Part shown: piece after piece, positions 8,991 to 22,241 of the stretch
Position numbering within the stretch: position 1 is the stretch's first letter
Layout of the letters: each line of letters starts with the position of its first letter
Source of the DNA: Phascolomyces articulosus
Lineage: Eukaryota > Mucoromycota > Mucoromycetes > Mucorales > Lichtheimiaceae
DNA length: 64,000 nucleotides
Reading direction: 5' to 3'
NCBI GenBank assembly: GCA_025677815.1
Contig: JAIXMP010000035.1
Span: 186,001-250,000, forward strand
Notes under the pieces: generated by a model
The model's input: the letters and a program-made list of their open reading frames with translations, nothing else
Database searches by the model: none
What the model was told of the DNA's origin: nothing
Position numbers and translations under genes: made by a program

Positions 8991-11900
8991 ATAAAAGAGG
9001 GGAACGAAAACAAAAGAGGGACGCGAAGGAAGAAAGTTGTCCATGCATGAAATTCTTTTACCTTTTTCTCTTTGTTAAAATAATAGGTGAAATTTCGAGT
9101 GCCATAGCCAACAAAAAAAAATCAATATGAATTCATAACATTGATAGCCCATCTGCTCCTGTTCTGTCTGTATGTATTTCAATTATAACTATTTCATTAC
9201 TAAAAGAAACTTTATATATGAGCAATTAAACTAATATACGTTGTATATAAATATATATAATAGGTTATGTCGTTTCTCAAGCTGACGATTCTTAATCATA
9301 ATACGCCCCTGTTTTGCGGGTATGTTTTTTTTTTTCTGTTTCTTTGAACAATAACCAGTTTATTATAAAAGAAGTAAAACAATTGACAAACATATGTATT
9401 TAGGCATGGTTTCCAAGGTGAACGATTTTCTTTATGTTTCATCATGGTCTCTCTGCGTGGGTTTTCCTTTATCGATGAACAGGGAGCAACGTTTAATGGA
9501 TCGACCAATTTGTAACAAAGTCCTCCAGGCCATCCAAGTTATTCATAGTAGTATTCCTTTAGTCATTCGATTTCTTCCTTCTGAACAACAAAAACATTTG
9601 GGTCTTTTGACATAGTGCAGTTGGGTCAACCAACTGAGGGATATGGTGGGTTTTCCTCGTTTTAATAAATATCAAACTTAAAAAAAACATGACTGTTGGT
9701 ATTTTTTTTTATTTGTTTGAAATAATTAATTCATTTTAATAATGACTGTTTGTACTTGATCAACCTTATCGGAATGGTTCCGAGTGCACGGGCCATGGTT
9801 ATAAAGTTGAGATATTGGATGGTTCATCTTTATTCAAAAAGAAAACAGGGCTTATTGGTTTGCACCTATGCTCTACAACAGTTCAACTGTGATGATTGAT
9901 GTGCCTGTTGTGGTAAATCCTAAGCCATCTTAAGAAAATAATCGTCTCTTTTTCATTTGTGATAATAATAATGAAGTTTGTACAGTTCAGTGTAATTTTC
10001 TTCGTCTTGTTACTTGTTACTAATAATTGGAAGGTGGGAGAACGGAACAAAGAAACATGTTCTTTTATTATTAATAACGTCAAAAGTATATTATATACAA
10101 GCATATGGGCATGGTATGAAAGAAAAAAAACACCGTGAAGGGGGGTTTTTCACGGTGTTTTTTTTCCTAATGCTTCATTATATTATTGATTGAGTTGCAA
10201 AAACACGCACAAACAAAACACACAAGATTACGTAACAGTGATTTATCATTATTCTTTTGCATTCTTAATGGATATATCATCTAAATAATATTTTATTATA
10301 TATATATAAATGATAATGACTACTATGTGATCATTTTATTAAAAAAAACATTACGATAGCCGTAGTAGAAAGATTATTTATTCGATTAAATCATTGTGGG
10401 TCCTTCGTATATTGAAGCGCCGATTAGACGTACAAAAATAGGTACACACGCCATTCACTCTTTTCTTTCTTTTTGCACATAAAAACTCTCTTTGATACAT
10501 ACATACATAAATATACACACGGTCATTACTTAACCTTGATTCAATTCCCAATTGTTCGATCCGATCCAATCCATGGCATGGCCATCTATTCAGTTGATAC
10601 CCTTCCACTTGTCCTGTTAAGAAACCAAATATCCTTTTGCGATAGCAAATATACACGCATAATTTTTTTTTTTCTTGACCAAGCTTGACAACCGATTCAA
10701 AAGAGACTTGGTCATCTCAATCTTCACTTTTGTCAACTAACACTGGGGCGCGTCATCATTATCGTAGGGAGCCTAATCCACTTGCAATTTGGGCTATCAA
10801 CTTTTGGGTATATAACTACATATCTTTTTCTTTCTATCAAAGTCGGGATCCTTTTTTTCTATTTGTAACAGGATGAAACAGTTTTTATAGTATCCATGGA
10901 AAATGGCTCATCTTTTTTTTTTTTTTATCGGTCTAGACTATCAAGGGAACAGCAGTCGCGAAAAACACCAACAAACAACAACAATTCTGGCCTCATGCTA
11001 GCATATTACAATGTGCATCATTCGACCTTCAAGCATGATCATTCCAATACGTGTGTGTAAGGACCATGATTTTATGTAGATGTTACAGTAAATCTGGAGA
11101 AACATCACAATACAAGGGGTCAATCGGATGGATTGGATGAAAAATTACAGTCGATCAATAGCATTATCATGATGAAAATGGTGATGATAACAATGGTACG
11201 TAGACACAATTTTTCGATCATCGAAAGGGGCTCATGTGGGGAAAAAATGTTGCCATTGGAAACCGGGATGTGTTCAATGAGATGCATGATGGGCAATACA
11301 AAAGCTTTCCTTAGATATGTGGTTCTTCGGGACACTACAATCGATGATGGGCAATACTACACAGTATATATGCTGCTAATCAAGCATCTATGTATTTTTT
11401 TATGTAGTACTATATCTACCGAATATATGCAGCATCTGGTTTGTATCGTTTTATGATATACTATTCAAAAAAAAGAGAAAATCGTTGCTTCTGGAACTCG
11501 ACATTTGTATACAACGTCAATAAAACTAATGTGCGTTTATTGTTTATGATTGCATATGATACTTGCCGAAAGTCCCTCCTGGCACATACGAGTCAAGAAA
11601 AAAAGCAATTGTTAATATTCTATGTCTGTACGTGTATTATCAACCATTTGTACTGTTGATGACCAGAGACTTATTATATATATCGGGTGGCAAGAGAAAG
11701 TGCTTTGTTTTTAACAGTAAACAATAGAAGGTGGGTCTATTTGAATTTCCCACTAGTTGTATTAGTTTGCATTTGTAATATGTTATATTATTTATGTCAC
11801 CTTGTGTGCCGATTTCTAGTCTTTCACTATCGTTTGTTTAAATAGTGATCCGAAATAAGTCTTTGTATATTTTTTTTCCCAGGAGGAGGATGGGCGATAC

Positions 11901-12354
11901 ACTAGTTTTTGATCTTTCTAAACAATTCCTTGTGGGTGCCATCACCCTTTGATCTGCCGTAATACTCAATGAAGATTCGTCATGTTTTTTGACTATAAAA
12001 GATGATGTGTATTTATAGATCGCATATTTTTGGACTTGTGTGAGATTTTCTAATTCACTCATTTTCTGGATACACTAGAACAGGACCGTTTTAAATAGTT
12101 TTGATCTTCCCCGCACATTTTTATTATTATTAAGTAAAAAAGAAATAAGAACAAATTAGAACGTAAATGATGTGTGTAGTGTATGTAAGTGTGTATGATT
12201 TTGAATATAAATTATGTATATTAAAGAAGGATACTATGTAAAAAAGAGAAAGAGAGATAAATTATGTAAAAAAAGAAAAATATATATATAAAAAGTACGT
12301 ATAATAATAAGAAAAGAAGAAACTTTTTTAACTAATGGTTGGATAATAAGAGCC
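8991..12354. other. Long AT-rich spacer with a strong hairpin and only doubtful small ORFs
   Basis: Two ATG frames are possible but unsupported: 9394–9615 (+, 73 codons) and 11838–12062 (−, 74 codons, MSELENLTQVQKYAIYKY). Neither resembles a known family, and neither shows introns or conserved motifs. Other frames here look like chance. The 17-bp perfect hairpin at 10123–10165 is listed separately. Confidence 0.4.
10123..10165. repeat. 17-bp perfect inverted repeat (hairpin, 9-nt loop)
   Basis: Left arm 10123–10139 (A8 then CACCGTGAA) is the exact complement of right arm 10149–10165 (TTCACGGTG then T8). The loop is GGGGGGTTT. The shape resembles a factor-independent terminator or a foldback remnant. 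Its function in a fungal nucleus is unknown. Confidence 0.8.
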
Positions 12355-14691
12355 TTATGGGTGCGATAATTTTTGTTGACAATGAGATAAAATGAATGGA
12401 ATGGAGGACGAAGAAGATGAATAAGGGTTTGTCATGGATGGAGTAGAAGAAGAACGAGTGACAACAGCAGCTGCAGCTGCAGCAGCAAGGGTGGTTGCAT
12501 TTCCTGTCATCGTTGTAGCAGTAGAAGAATGAGTAGATTTTACAGAAGTTTGATCTTGTTGCTGTTGTTGATTAGAATTATTATTATCCATAAACATAGT
12601 TGTTGTATTCGATTCATAAGAAGGGTGTTCCATTTCTCCATCTTGGGAGGATGTAGTAGTGGTGGTGGATATACTAGGTCGTGAACAAGTGGAGAATGAA
12701 TAATGGTGTTGTTGATCTTGTTGTTGTTGTTGCGACATGGTTGTATAATAAAGGTGAGGATGAACAAATGTAGAAGGAGGTGGGGAACAAGTATGATTTG
12801 TTGTTGTTGTTGAAAATAAAGTCGTATTATCACGATGGCTAGGAGAGGAAGGATAAAAATAATCATAAGAGTCATAAGTTTCTTCTTTCATAGGTTCGTA
12901 ATTATTACTATTTTTCATAAAGTGATGTTGCTGTTGTTGAAATGGATAAGGATGATTTTGTTGTTGTGGTTGTTGCTGTTGTTGTTGATATTGGCGCTTT
13001 GTTTCCATTAATGAATGTGTCCAATGTTGAAGATCACTACCTGCAGCTGTAGGTGTATGAACAGAACATGCTGAAGGTGATTGATCATAGGAATCAAAGG
13101 GTGATGAAGGTGTCGATCCCGATGTATCATCCATAAACGCAGGTGAATAAAGTAAAGCAGAGCTATTATGCATAGACTGATACAACCAAGGCTGTTGCTG
13201 TTGTTGAATGGATCCTGTTTGAAGGTGTGGATTCCAACAGGATGCTGGTTGTTGTTGTTGTTGTTGCTGTTGCTGTTGCTGTTGCTGATGCAGATCAGGT
13301 AGAGGATGATGATATTTCTCCTGTGTCATCATAGAATCGGATGAAGAGGAGGAGGATTGATGTAATAACTGAGGTAATAAAGGTGGCGATGAATACATTT
13401 TTTCAGCCGTGGTTGCTAATCCATAAACAGGAGGTGTCTCTGGATGATGAATAGGATAGTGACCATCACTTGGAATCACTGTGTCATCACCACTACCAGC
13501 ACTGACCAATGTCGGACTTTGGCATCCATTTCTCCGTGTTATGCAAAACGGGCAATGCCGGACAAAACGCGCGATGAGCTCCTTGGGAATCCACGAGTAC
13601 CTTTTTCGAACCTATATATATAAATAAGGGAGCAATGGGAGTTGTTTTAGCGTGAGATTTATATGTATATATTTATGTTATATTAATTGTTATAAAAACC
13701 CCAAAACGTGGAGGTTTTATAATGCCATACGAAAGGGGGGAGAGAAGGGATTGTAGGTAAGTAGGAATGGGTGGTCCATGTTTTTTTTCTTTGCTAATGA
13801 AGAGAAGGGGGAGAAAGAGTAGGAGAAAAGGAATTTCAAGGGCACCCCTTCCAAACCACCATTCTATAATGGCCCATGTGGATTAAAGGAAAAAAAACAT
13901 ACCAATGCCGATGTTTTATCTCTACCTCCATGATGAGCTTCCCGATGAGCGCGTACAAGAATACCATAAATATGTTCACGCATAGCGACAGGTTTATTAT
14001 CATGACAAACAGCATCTACTTTATCTGCTGTCACGAGTTGAAACATTTTCTTGACCCAGAATCGAAATTGAGCCGTAGAAATAGCCGTATTTCTTGGATC
14101 CTTGAGGACTTGAAGAATTAATTCATAGCGTTGTCGATCGACCAATGCCTTGTCACGTTTCTTGGTGGATAAATTTTGTAAATAATCTTGTACAATTTTA
14201 TCAAATTCCACAGGGTGGGGAAATTGGTCTTGATCATTGATAATGGTTCCCGTTGTCGTATTATTGTTGTTGACAATACATGTTGAATCGTTTGGAGGGG
14301 ATGTAGGGGAAATCATACCCATATTGCTTGTAGTAGTAGATCCCATTGTACTATTGCCATGGTGAAACATTGGATGCTGTTGTGTTGTGACCATCCCATC
14401 TACTATTGAAGGGTGCTGTAATGCTGATGGTTGAAGAGGCATCGATGGAAATGATACGGATGATACGGATGATACGGATGGTGGTGCAACACGAAATGGA
14501 GAACGATAAAGACAATTGTCTGAATCATTACTATTGTTATTAGGCAAGGCGAAATCCATACTTGCTCTTGAAGACTTATTAAACATGGTTGGATCATTCG
14601 TCGTTGTATATTGACAACCTGACAATGGTGTTGAATGACCATGATAATTATTATTATTTGTAGTACTAGTATTTTCGTGTTGAGAAATCAT
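12355..14691 (-). CDS. Glutamine-rich nuclear protein with integrase-type H2C2 zinc-binding domain
   Basis: Two exons, 14691–13903 and 13611–12355, join in frame, giving about 680 residues. The N-terminal ~150 residues are Asn/Ser/Thr-rich. A conserved block follows: YLQNLSTKKRDKALVDRQ, then FRFWVKKMFQLV. Next is a zinc-binding unit typical of Ty3/gypsy-type integrases: HREAHHGGRDKT, then KRYSWIPKELIARF, ending in HCPFC (H-x3-H with C-x2-C). The exon junction falls inside it, between TSAL and VRKRYSW. No DDE catalytic core follows. Instead there is a long disordered tail with polyQ tracts (one about fifteen Gln near 13245–13285) and a poly-Ala run near 12475. H2C2 domains can bind DNA, so a transcription-related role is plausible but inferred. 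Two introns or more could be missed at the 5' end. Confidence 0.8.
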
Positions 14692-16614
14692 TATACAAGG
14701 ATAAGAATAATGATACTAAAATAAGATAATAATAATAATAAAATAAATAGATAAAGAAGAAATGTACACAATAATATATTACAATAATAAAAGAAAAATT
14801 GTAGGAAAAAAAAGTAAAGAAAGAAGAAAGAAGAAGTGTATGCAAATTAAATAGTAAAACGAAGATAAAAAAAAGGATTTTCTAAAGGAGAGAGAACACA
14901 CAGGAAGAAGGAATAAAAAACACAAAATATGTAAAAAAAAAAAAGGTCAAAGCGACAAGGAGGCAACGGGGTTCTTTTTTTTTTTTCAGAGAGAAGGGGA
15001 GAGAGAGAGAGAGAGCAAAGGATGTTGGAGTAAGTGATGTAGTTATTATACATAAAAAAAAAACAAGAGAAAAAAAAAGATAAATATAAAAAACGTTATA
15101 ATAACATTTGGCGGGAAACTTATTTGCATCATTGGAATTTTTAAAAGTAATTTGAATCCGAAAGAATGGTGGAGAAAAACAGAGGATCGTTGTTGTTGTA
15201 TAATTATTATGTATGTTCTTCTTTTTGTAGATATGCTTCTCTCTCTTAATGAATAATAGATATAGCGCATGTTTAATAATAATTATATATTAATCACAAG
15301 CAACAACACTGGTATACATGTCGCCATCTTAACAAGAACTGGTGTAGTGCGCATAGTAAAAAAAAGTGATGTTATGTTAAAAATATGATTATGATAATAA
15401 TTCTTTATTATCTATACAAAATAAGTTATCATGATTACAGAATTTATATCAAGACCATACCATTATTATATATTAATAATAATTGACAAGGTATACGTAT
15501 TATTATTGTTATTGTCATTAATAGTAAGGAGGAGTCTACGTATTTGTTGTATGTTTCTCTTCTTCTTTTATCACTCTTAATCCATGTATATGTAAGTCAT
15601 ACCAAAAGAAATAATGATATTACTTTATTAGATGCAAGTAGATACGTATACAATAAAAGATACGTTTTCACTCATACATGTACATATTCTACTTTCTAAT
15701 ACCTAATCCTCCATATTATTATTATTATTATTATGAATAATAATACTATTAGCAACCTCGTCATACATAGTATCATCATTATCCTATCATTTAACCCCCA
15801 AATACAAACCTTCCTCTTCTCCTCACTTTTTTTTTTCTTTGCTCCCTTCTTTCTTCGTGATATATAGAACCATGGACGACCCCCTTTGAAAAAGTATAAA
15901 CCCCCAACATTTTCCTTTTGCATAACTATAATAAACTCCGTTAATAATAATAATACTTGAAAGCACTAAATCATTGTTTCATGGGGCAGATGAAAAAAGG
16001 CCATCGATCGTCGTAATAATTCATAATTCACTTTAACCCCCTTGAAAAAAAAGAGAATAAGTCTTTGGCCTCTTTTTTTTTACATAGTTTACACATAGCA
16101 AAATAGCTCGATTGCTTATTAGTATGTTACGTACGCGTCTTTGGTATGTGTTTTTCTAATTATCTATCTTTTTTTTAATAGGTGAAACATAACACATTGA
16201 TACTCTTATTGTATAATTGTGATTTCACTGGATCGCTGGTCTGTGCGTTCATTTGTACTACTTTAATCGATAAGTATGATTCTATATAATCTTTTATTAT
16301 AAAATATCTGTGATAATATAAACTATCTAGCACTTCATTTCTCGCGTCTTCTTCCAACCTATAACTAAAATAGGATCCACTCACAAGAACACAGACAATT
16401 CCTACCCCCCATAAAGCCGAGGAGTTTTCTGTACTGATCGGATGTAATAGTCCTGTAGTCAATATTACAATACTTTTTATATATGTATATAAATACCTAT
16501 GGCGTTTTCTCTCTTTCTCTTATTATATATACTACGTTATTATTAATTCGTTCCCAACAAAAAATGACAACAGCAAAAAATTTAGAATTCAAAAGGGAAA
16601 TGTTGTGTTCATAG

Positions 16615-16616
<2 letters not shown>

Positions 16617-16652
<36 letters not shown>
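16617..16652. repeat. (AT)n microsatellite
   Basis: Uninterrupted alternating A and T run downstream of the RapGAP gene. A shorter one occurs near 16703–16721. Confidence 0.85.
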
Positions 16653-16653
<1 letters not shown>

Positions 16654-16821
16654 ACGTGATAAGAACGTTTAAAGAATTATATTATATACCCTGCATACAA
16701 TACATATATATATATATATAATGGTACTTTTTTTTGTTTTGTTTTGTTTTGTTTGAATATTCTACTACACAAAAAGGCAATGATAAAAAAAATATTAATA
16801 GGATGCAATATATAAAAAAAA

Positions 16822-16822
16822 C

Positions 16823-16874
<52 letters not shown>

Positions 16875-16875
16875 T
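16822..16875. repeat. (AAT)n trinucleotide microsatellite
   Basis: About eighteen AAT/TAA units just beyond the RapGAP stop. A related ATT run sits inside its last intron near 17284–17312. Confidence 0.85.
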
Positions 16876-17000
16876 TAATAATAATAATATTAATAAAGAG
16901 TGATGTAGTTTGTTTGTTTGGGGGGAGGGAGAGTTAATAAGTAGGTAGGTAGGTGGGGTATTATGTTATATATATTATAGAATATTTTCCAATTCCATCC

Positions 17001-17282
17001 TTATCGAGGTTGTGATCCACCTGTTGTAGTTGTAGTACTCGAAGTAGAAGAATAATGATGTCGATGACTTGTACCAAATGTAAAGATATTTTGAGCACGA
17101 TGACGAATACCTCCATGACTACTTTCTCTTCTGGAAGAATCAGAATGACTTGACCTTGAAGTCAATGGTGAAGAGGATGTGGATGTAGATAGAACGGAGG
17201 AGGAGGATTGCATGAGATCCAGCTCAGACCTACTCCTTTGTTTTTGTAATTGTTGTTGTGATGATGATGATGATGTCGTTGC

Positions 17283-17315
<33 letters not shown>

Positions 17316-20300
17316 ATATTAAATATTAAATAATAAATAATGGGGTTATTAATTAATGTAGGTATAATGCATCTTACTTTGAGGGATTTTAAGTTTATAG
17401 TATGCTTACCTTCCGCGTGTTTATTATTTGATTTTCCCTTTCTTGCAGGTTTATTAGAACGTGTAGGCTTTGGGTGTGCATCAACGTGTTGATTGTTGTT
17501 CTCAGGTCCACTGCGCCGCCTACCTAAACCTGCAATACCTTCGGATAACTCCCTTATCATACTGGATCGAGAAGGCGTGGGAGTAATATGGTCACTACCG
17601 AATCCACTCCTTGAACTTTTAGAACTTCGATCAGACGAAGTAGAAGGTGATTTATTATGTTTACTGAAAAATGAGATTTCGGGGTCTTTGGCTATCTTGA
17701 AACCTCGTTCGGTGACATTGGCTAGAATGCCTTCTCGTGCACGGGCCATGGGCTGAGTAAACTTTGGTGACTTGTATGCTGCATACTCGGCGTTGATCAC
17801 TGTTGTTGTTTTTCATTTATTGTGTGTTACTTTGATTTCTTATGCAGATCTTTTCAACCAACAATCCATTTTCTCTCTTCTTTCTTTCTCTCCCCCTCTT
17901 TCTCTTCTTCCCACACGCCCCTCTTCTTCTTCTTCTTCTTCTTCTCCCAAATGGTAGTCGATATATAGAAAATATTTAAAAAGAAAAAAGAAACCTTACA
18001 TTTAGCAAGGATAAAGGAGCGCATTTCGGATTCATGGAAAAATATAGCTTTCTCGGGTAAAGGAGGGCTAAATGCTGGTACAGGCTCTGCCATCGCGACT
18101 TCGACCCTATAATGAAATAGGAGAAATATTATAAAACAGAGTTAAGCACTAGCCAACAACTGTAATAAAGCATTGACCCTTATATGTTCTCTTATGTGTG
18201 TATGTCCTATTGTCCCTGCATAAATAATTTACGTACCTCCAACCTGTTCTCCCTTCCCATTCTTCTTCATGTACTACAATAAACACATGCAGGAATTGTG
18301 ATTTGATGGCTGCAGGGTTAAAAGGTTGTTTTCCTTCGGCAAAGACAACGCACACAATATCTAATCGTACAAAAAAAAAGATTAAGTTTTCTTCTATTTT
18401 CATCATCATGAGCGAAAACCTGATTATTATATAATTACCGTTGCCAATGTGGCGTTTCTTTTGAACTTGCTGTTTATCCCCTTGTCGAGAAGGTATCAAG
18501 GAAGATACATGATAAGCAATATTATGTTCTTTCCATTCATCGACAAAGGTATGTTCACCAGAATCTCCACCTAGAATAATAGTAAAATAAATAAATAAAT
18601 GTTAGTTTCTTCTTATTCCCCTCATCCTCTATTTTTCCCTCCTAGATAGATCATTTCTCCCATTTCAACTCCTCACGCACAAGCACATTTTCCACTCTCT
18701 TTCTTTTTCATAATATAAAAATGTAACCTACTTCGCGTGTCTAGTCCTGCTGCCCATCCAGTATATCCTTGTAATTCAATACGACGGCCAATAATGTTTA
18801 AAAATCGATCAAGCTTTTCTGAATCATGTTCATTGGATAACCATTCTTCTTCTTTGGTTTGACCTTCTTTGACATAGATCACACCAAATTTGTATCGATC
18901 ATGAACCTAATTTTGTTTGATTGTTTGTTTAATCTCTTTCATCTATAGATACTCTTTTACTGTTACTCATATATTGATAGATTACTTACAGCTTGTTCAT
19001 CCAGTCGAAGAATATCCGCCTCAAGACCAGAAGAAACCATGGTTTCATGATCAATCTTTTTCATACAATTGAATGGCATATCCAATGACATTTCTATTAC
19101 CGCTTTCCATGTGGAGTCAGGCACTGATGTTTCCATATGCGTTTCATGGACCGATGAGGCTGCTGCTGCTGATAACTTAGTTGCTGTTGGTGCACTTAGC
19201 AAGAATGAATCGGGTATAATTTTACGGATATCGGGACCCTTTTTTTTGTTATTACACGATGATAATAATATAAATGATTCATTCAAATGGAAGGAGGTGA
19301 GATGAATTTTTTTTAGGAGGTTATAGATTTTAGGTTAGATATCATACTTTATATGTATATATGGATATAAAAAAAAAGGAGGAAATTGGAATAGAACAAG
19401 AAGGAACAAGTGAAAAAGGATGTTGTTGTTATTATAAATATATAATAACATCACATCATCACCATTTTCTTCATCATCTCCTTCCATCTCCTCTTCTTCT
19501 TTTTCTTTCTTCTTCTTCTTCCTTCCCTCCTCCCTCCCCCAAGAGAATAAGAGAAAGAGAGAAAAAAAAAGGCCCATTAGTTTACCTGTTTTGTTCGGAT
19601 GATTAATCGATACTGCTTTTGAGCGCTATCTTCTGGTGTTTCACAGATCGCTGAAAGCAGTGATGGTTCACTGTCATCCACGTATCCGACAAATGTTGTA
19701 TAATTTCGTCCCATGAAATAATTTCGATACCAATAAGCTTCATGATCCATATACTCCACTATAGAATCATTATAATCTTTTGGATCTAAAGTTGGGTCGG
19801 TATAATCTTGTGCTTGTGTCCCAAATCTATTTCTTCCTTCTATGCGATATCCTTTACAAGGAATAATCATGGATTTTTCAAACACTTTATGATATTGACA
19901 GACGCATTGATTGACCATTTGTTTCAGACAAGATACCTGTATATAATAGAAACAAAGAAAACATTGTGAGTTATTCATTTTTCTATCTCTTTGCTTGGTA
20001 TACCTTTTCCCCCAACCCAAAAAAATCACTTACAATATCTCTGACAGCTGTTGTCAATGCTTGATTAGTAGTATTCATTTGTGCCATTCGTTGTTGTTTC
20101 TTGTCTTTTTTATTATTTGCTACATTTGTAGCGGCATTCGATTCTGCTGCATCCACAAAAGATTGACCTTGTGATATTTGTTGACCTAACACTTGAAAAA
20201 ATGCCGCCACTGACTTTTTAGAAACGGGTCCCTCACCATCTTCCCATTCAACCATATCCGACATTTTCCGGAGATCATTCATTATAGCACGGAGTTGATC

Positions 20301-22241
20301 CTCTGGAAATTTTGGTTTATTCTTTTGTTTAGAGGGTGATAGAAGAGTGGATGCTAATAGTTGATCGCAATCGCTAATTAACTTGCTGTGCAACGTTGTC
20401 AATGTGGCCGTCACCAAAATCGTGTTGTACGAATGACTTAATTTAGAATCGGTTAATATCCGTTGGTGTTGGTGACCTTGTCCTTCCCCACCATTTGTAG
20501 TACTTGTAGCAGTTGCAATAGGTAATAAATTGGGTTTGAAAGGAATGGGATCGTGATCCCCATGACCTAGTGAAGGAATTGGTGGTGGTGGTGAAGGTGG
20601 TGTATGATGATGATGTGATGATAATGCTGCTGTTGATGCGTACTGTCCTTTGGCTAATTGTCGTAATGATGGTACTTTTGTTTCCTATATATATAATTTG
20701 AATCGATGGTGGGGTCCAGACACACATATTTTGTTCAAATGTTAATGACATAAAAATAATATAATACATTTTCATTCACTCTCCCCCCTTTTTTTTGTCT
20801 TCCCCCAACAAAAATAAATAAATATTTTATTCTATTCTACCTGACATGATTTAGCTCGTTGTCGACTCCATACGACTTCATGGGTCGAAGATTTTGAAGT
20901 AGTAATATGATCACTTTTAGCATCCGATGAGGGAACTGTTGACTCTAAATCATACGTCGCCGAAATAGTACTAGATGTTGCCGATTTTCTAAGATCATTT
21001 TCAAAAAATTCCATATGATCTAGATCCACACCAAATAATAATTTGCCCACTGCTTTTTGATCCGTTGTGGATGGTGTTCCATCTTTTTGTTGAATGGCTT
21101 GTTCAAATTCATTACTAAATCCAAATTCTGCTGAAGTAGGTGTTTTTGCATTTTCTTCATTAATCGCAGATATCCGTTGTTGTTTACTATGATCGTCTCT
21201 TTTTAAAAATCGTGTGGCAGCACCTACGACACTATTTCGACGTCCATTACTATTTCCTGATCCACTTGAGAATAAATTTCGTTGACGAGGTTTTGTTGGT
21301 GTTGTCAATTTATGATGTGGATCTTTGACTTCAAGAATCGAATAACTGGTAGATGCACTTGGACTGATGCTCGCACCAGTGGCATTTCCATTCGTACCCA
21401 TAGTAGTGGTGGAAGAAGAATATCGTTCATCCTTATTATTATTATTTGAAAAAATACTAGATAATCCCATTGTACTTGGTGTACGACGACGAAATCTTGA
21501 TGCAAGAGATTCTCGATCAGATGAATAAGGTGATGTACCTGGTGTAGAATAATGAATCGTTTGTGGTGAAAAATGAGATGAATGAGGCGAAGAGGATCCT
21601 CCTGTTGATTGATCTTGTACATAAGGTGGTTGTGGTGAAGTACTATGCGATATCGTCAACCGTTTTGCTCTGGATCGATTAGATTTCATAAAATCCTTGA
21701 CAGACACAAATGAATTTTTGACTGCATGAGGAAGTCTGGCTATTTTACTTGCTGTACTAAATACAGAACTGGTGGTTGAAAAGTTGGAACGAATCGATTC
21801 ATCCGATGGTCGTCTCATGATATAACGGGATGTTGATTGCTGTTGTTTTTGTTGTTGTTGTTGTTGTTGTTGCAGTGGTAATGGAGGATCGTCATGATGG
21901 CTTGATCCTCCACTGTCTGAAAATGGTAATGTTATCTGTGATGAATTACTTTGTTGATTTTGTTGAAAATGTAGCCTGCTACTACTTCCATTACCGTTCA
22001 TTTCAGAAACGGTTGTCGTCGTTGTATTCGTAGGTGTGTCAAAATTGGCATCAAAATCATGAGGTTTTGTGGTCGTCGTGTCATTTTCTTCAGATAATGA
22101 GCGTTGTTCTAAAGTATTATCGGTTGAAATTGTATTCCATTTATCAGTCTTTGCCATGGACTGTGGTTGTTGTTCGTGTTCTTGTTGTCGTTGTTGCTGT
22201 TCAGTATAAATCGAGTTCGAAACGTCTTGCGTAGATAACAT
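17001..22241 (-). CDS. Rap/Ran-GAP domain protein (Rap1GAP family)
   Basis: GTPase-activating protein for a Rap/Rsr1-like small GTPase, built from about ten exons and roughly 1,290 residues. Exon 1 (22241–~20845) encodes a low-complexity Ser/Thr/Gln-rich region with GVDLDHMEFFENDLRK near its end. Later exons give FPEDQLRAIMNDLRKMSD, then YRIEGRNRFGTQAQDY and FMGRNYTTFVGYVD. The catalytic RapGAP domain lies around residues 800–1070: FGVIYVKEGQTKEEEWLSN, then FLNIIGRRIELQGY and GWAAGLDTR. The key KRHIGNDIVCVVF (formed across the intron near 18370–18440) follows, then FNPAAIKSQFLHVFIVV. The HIGND Asn is the catalytic 'Asn thumb' position known from Rap1GAP. The C-terminus is basic and Ser-rich, with RRRSGPE and TRSNKPARKGK. 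Likely roles, from family knowledge, are polarity or hyphal growth. Exon edges are approximate. Confidence 0.9.

Larger units (their letters stand above)
14692..17000. other. Spacer with microsatellites and a doubtful exon
   Basis: Upstream flank of the H2C2 gene and downstream flank of the RapGAP gene. One frame on minus (16175–16462) reads a hydrophobic segment, WGVGIVCVLVSGSYFSY, followed by charged residues. It lacks an ATG at its start (TTG is the first possible start codon). It might be an exon of a small single-pass membrane protein, but this is weak. No other gene is visible. Confidence 0.35.

Noticed and set aside
10378..10876. Overlapping frames on both strands at 10.4–10.9 kb
   Set aside because: Short, overlapping in antisense and without motifs. 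Chance frames are expected in this composition.
12540..12875. 111-codon minus frame rich in Ile and Leu
   Set aside because: Shadow of the polyQ/Ser-rich exon of the H2C2 gene in another frame; CAA/CAT repeats read as Asn, Ile or Leu.
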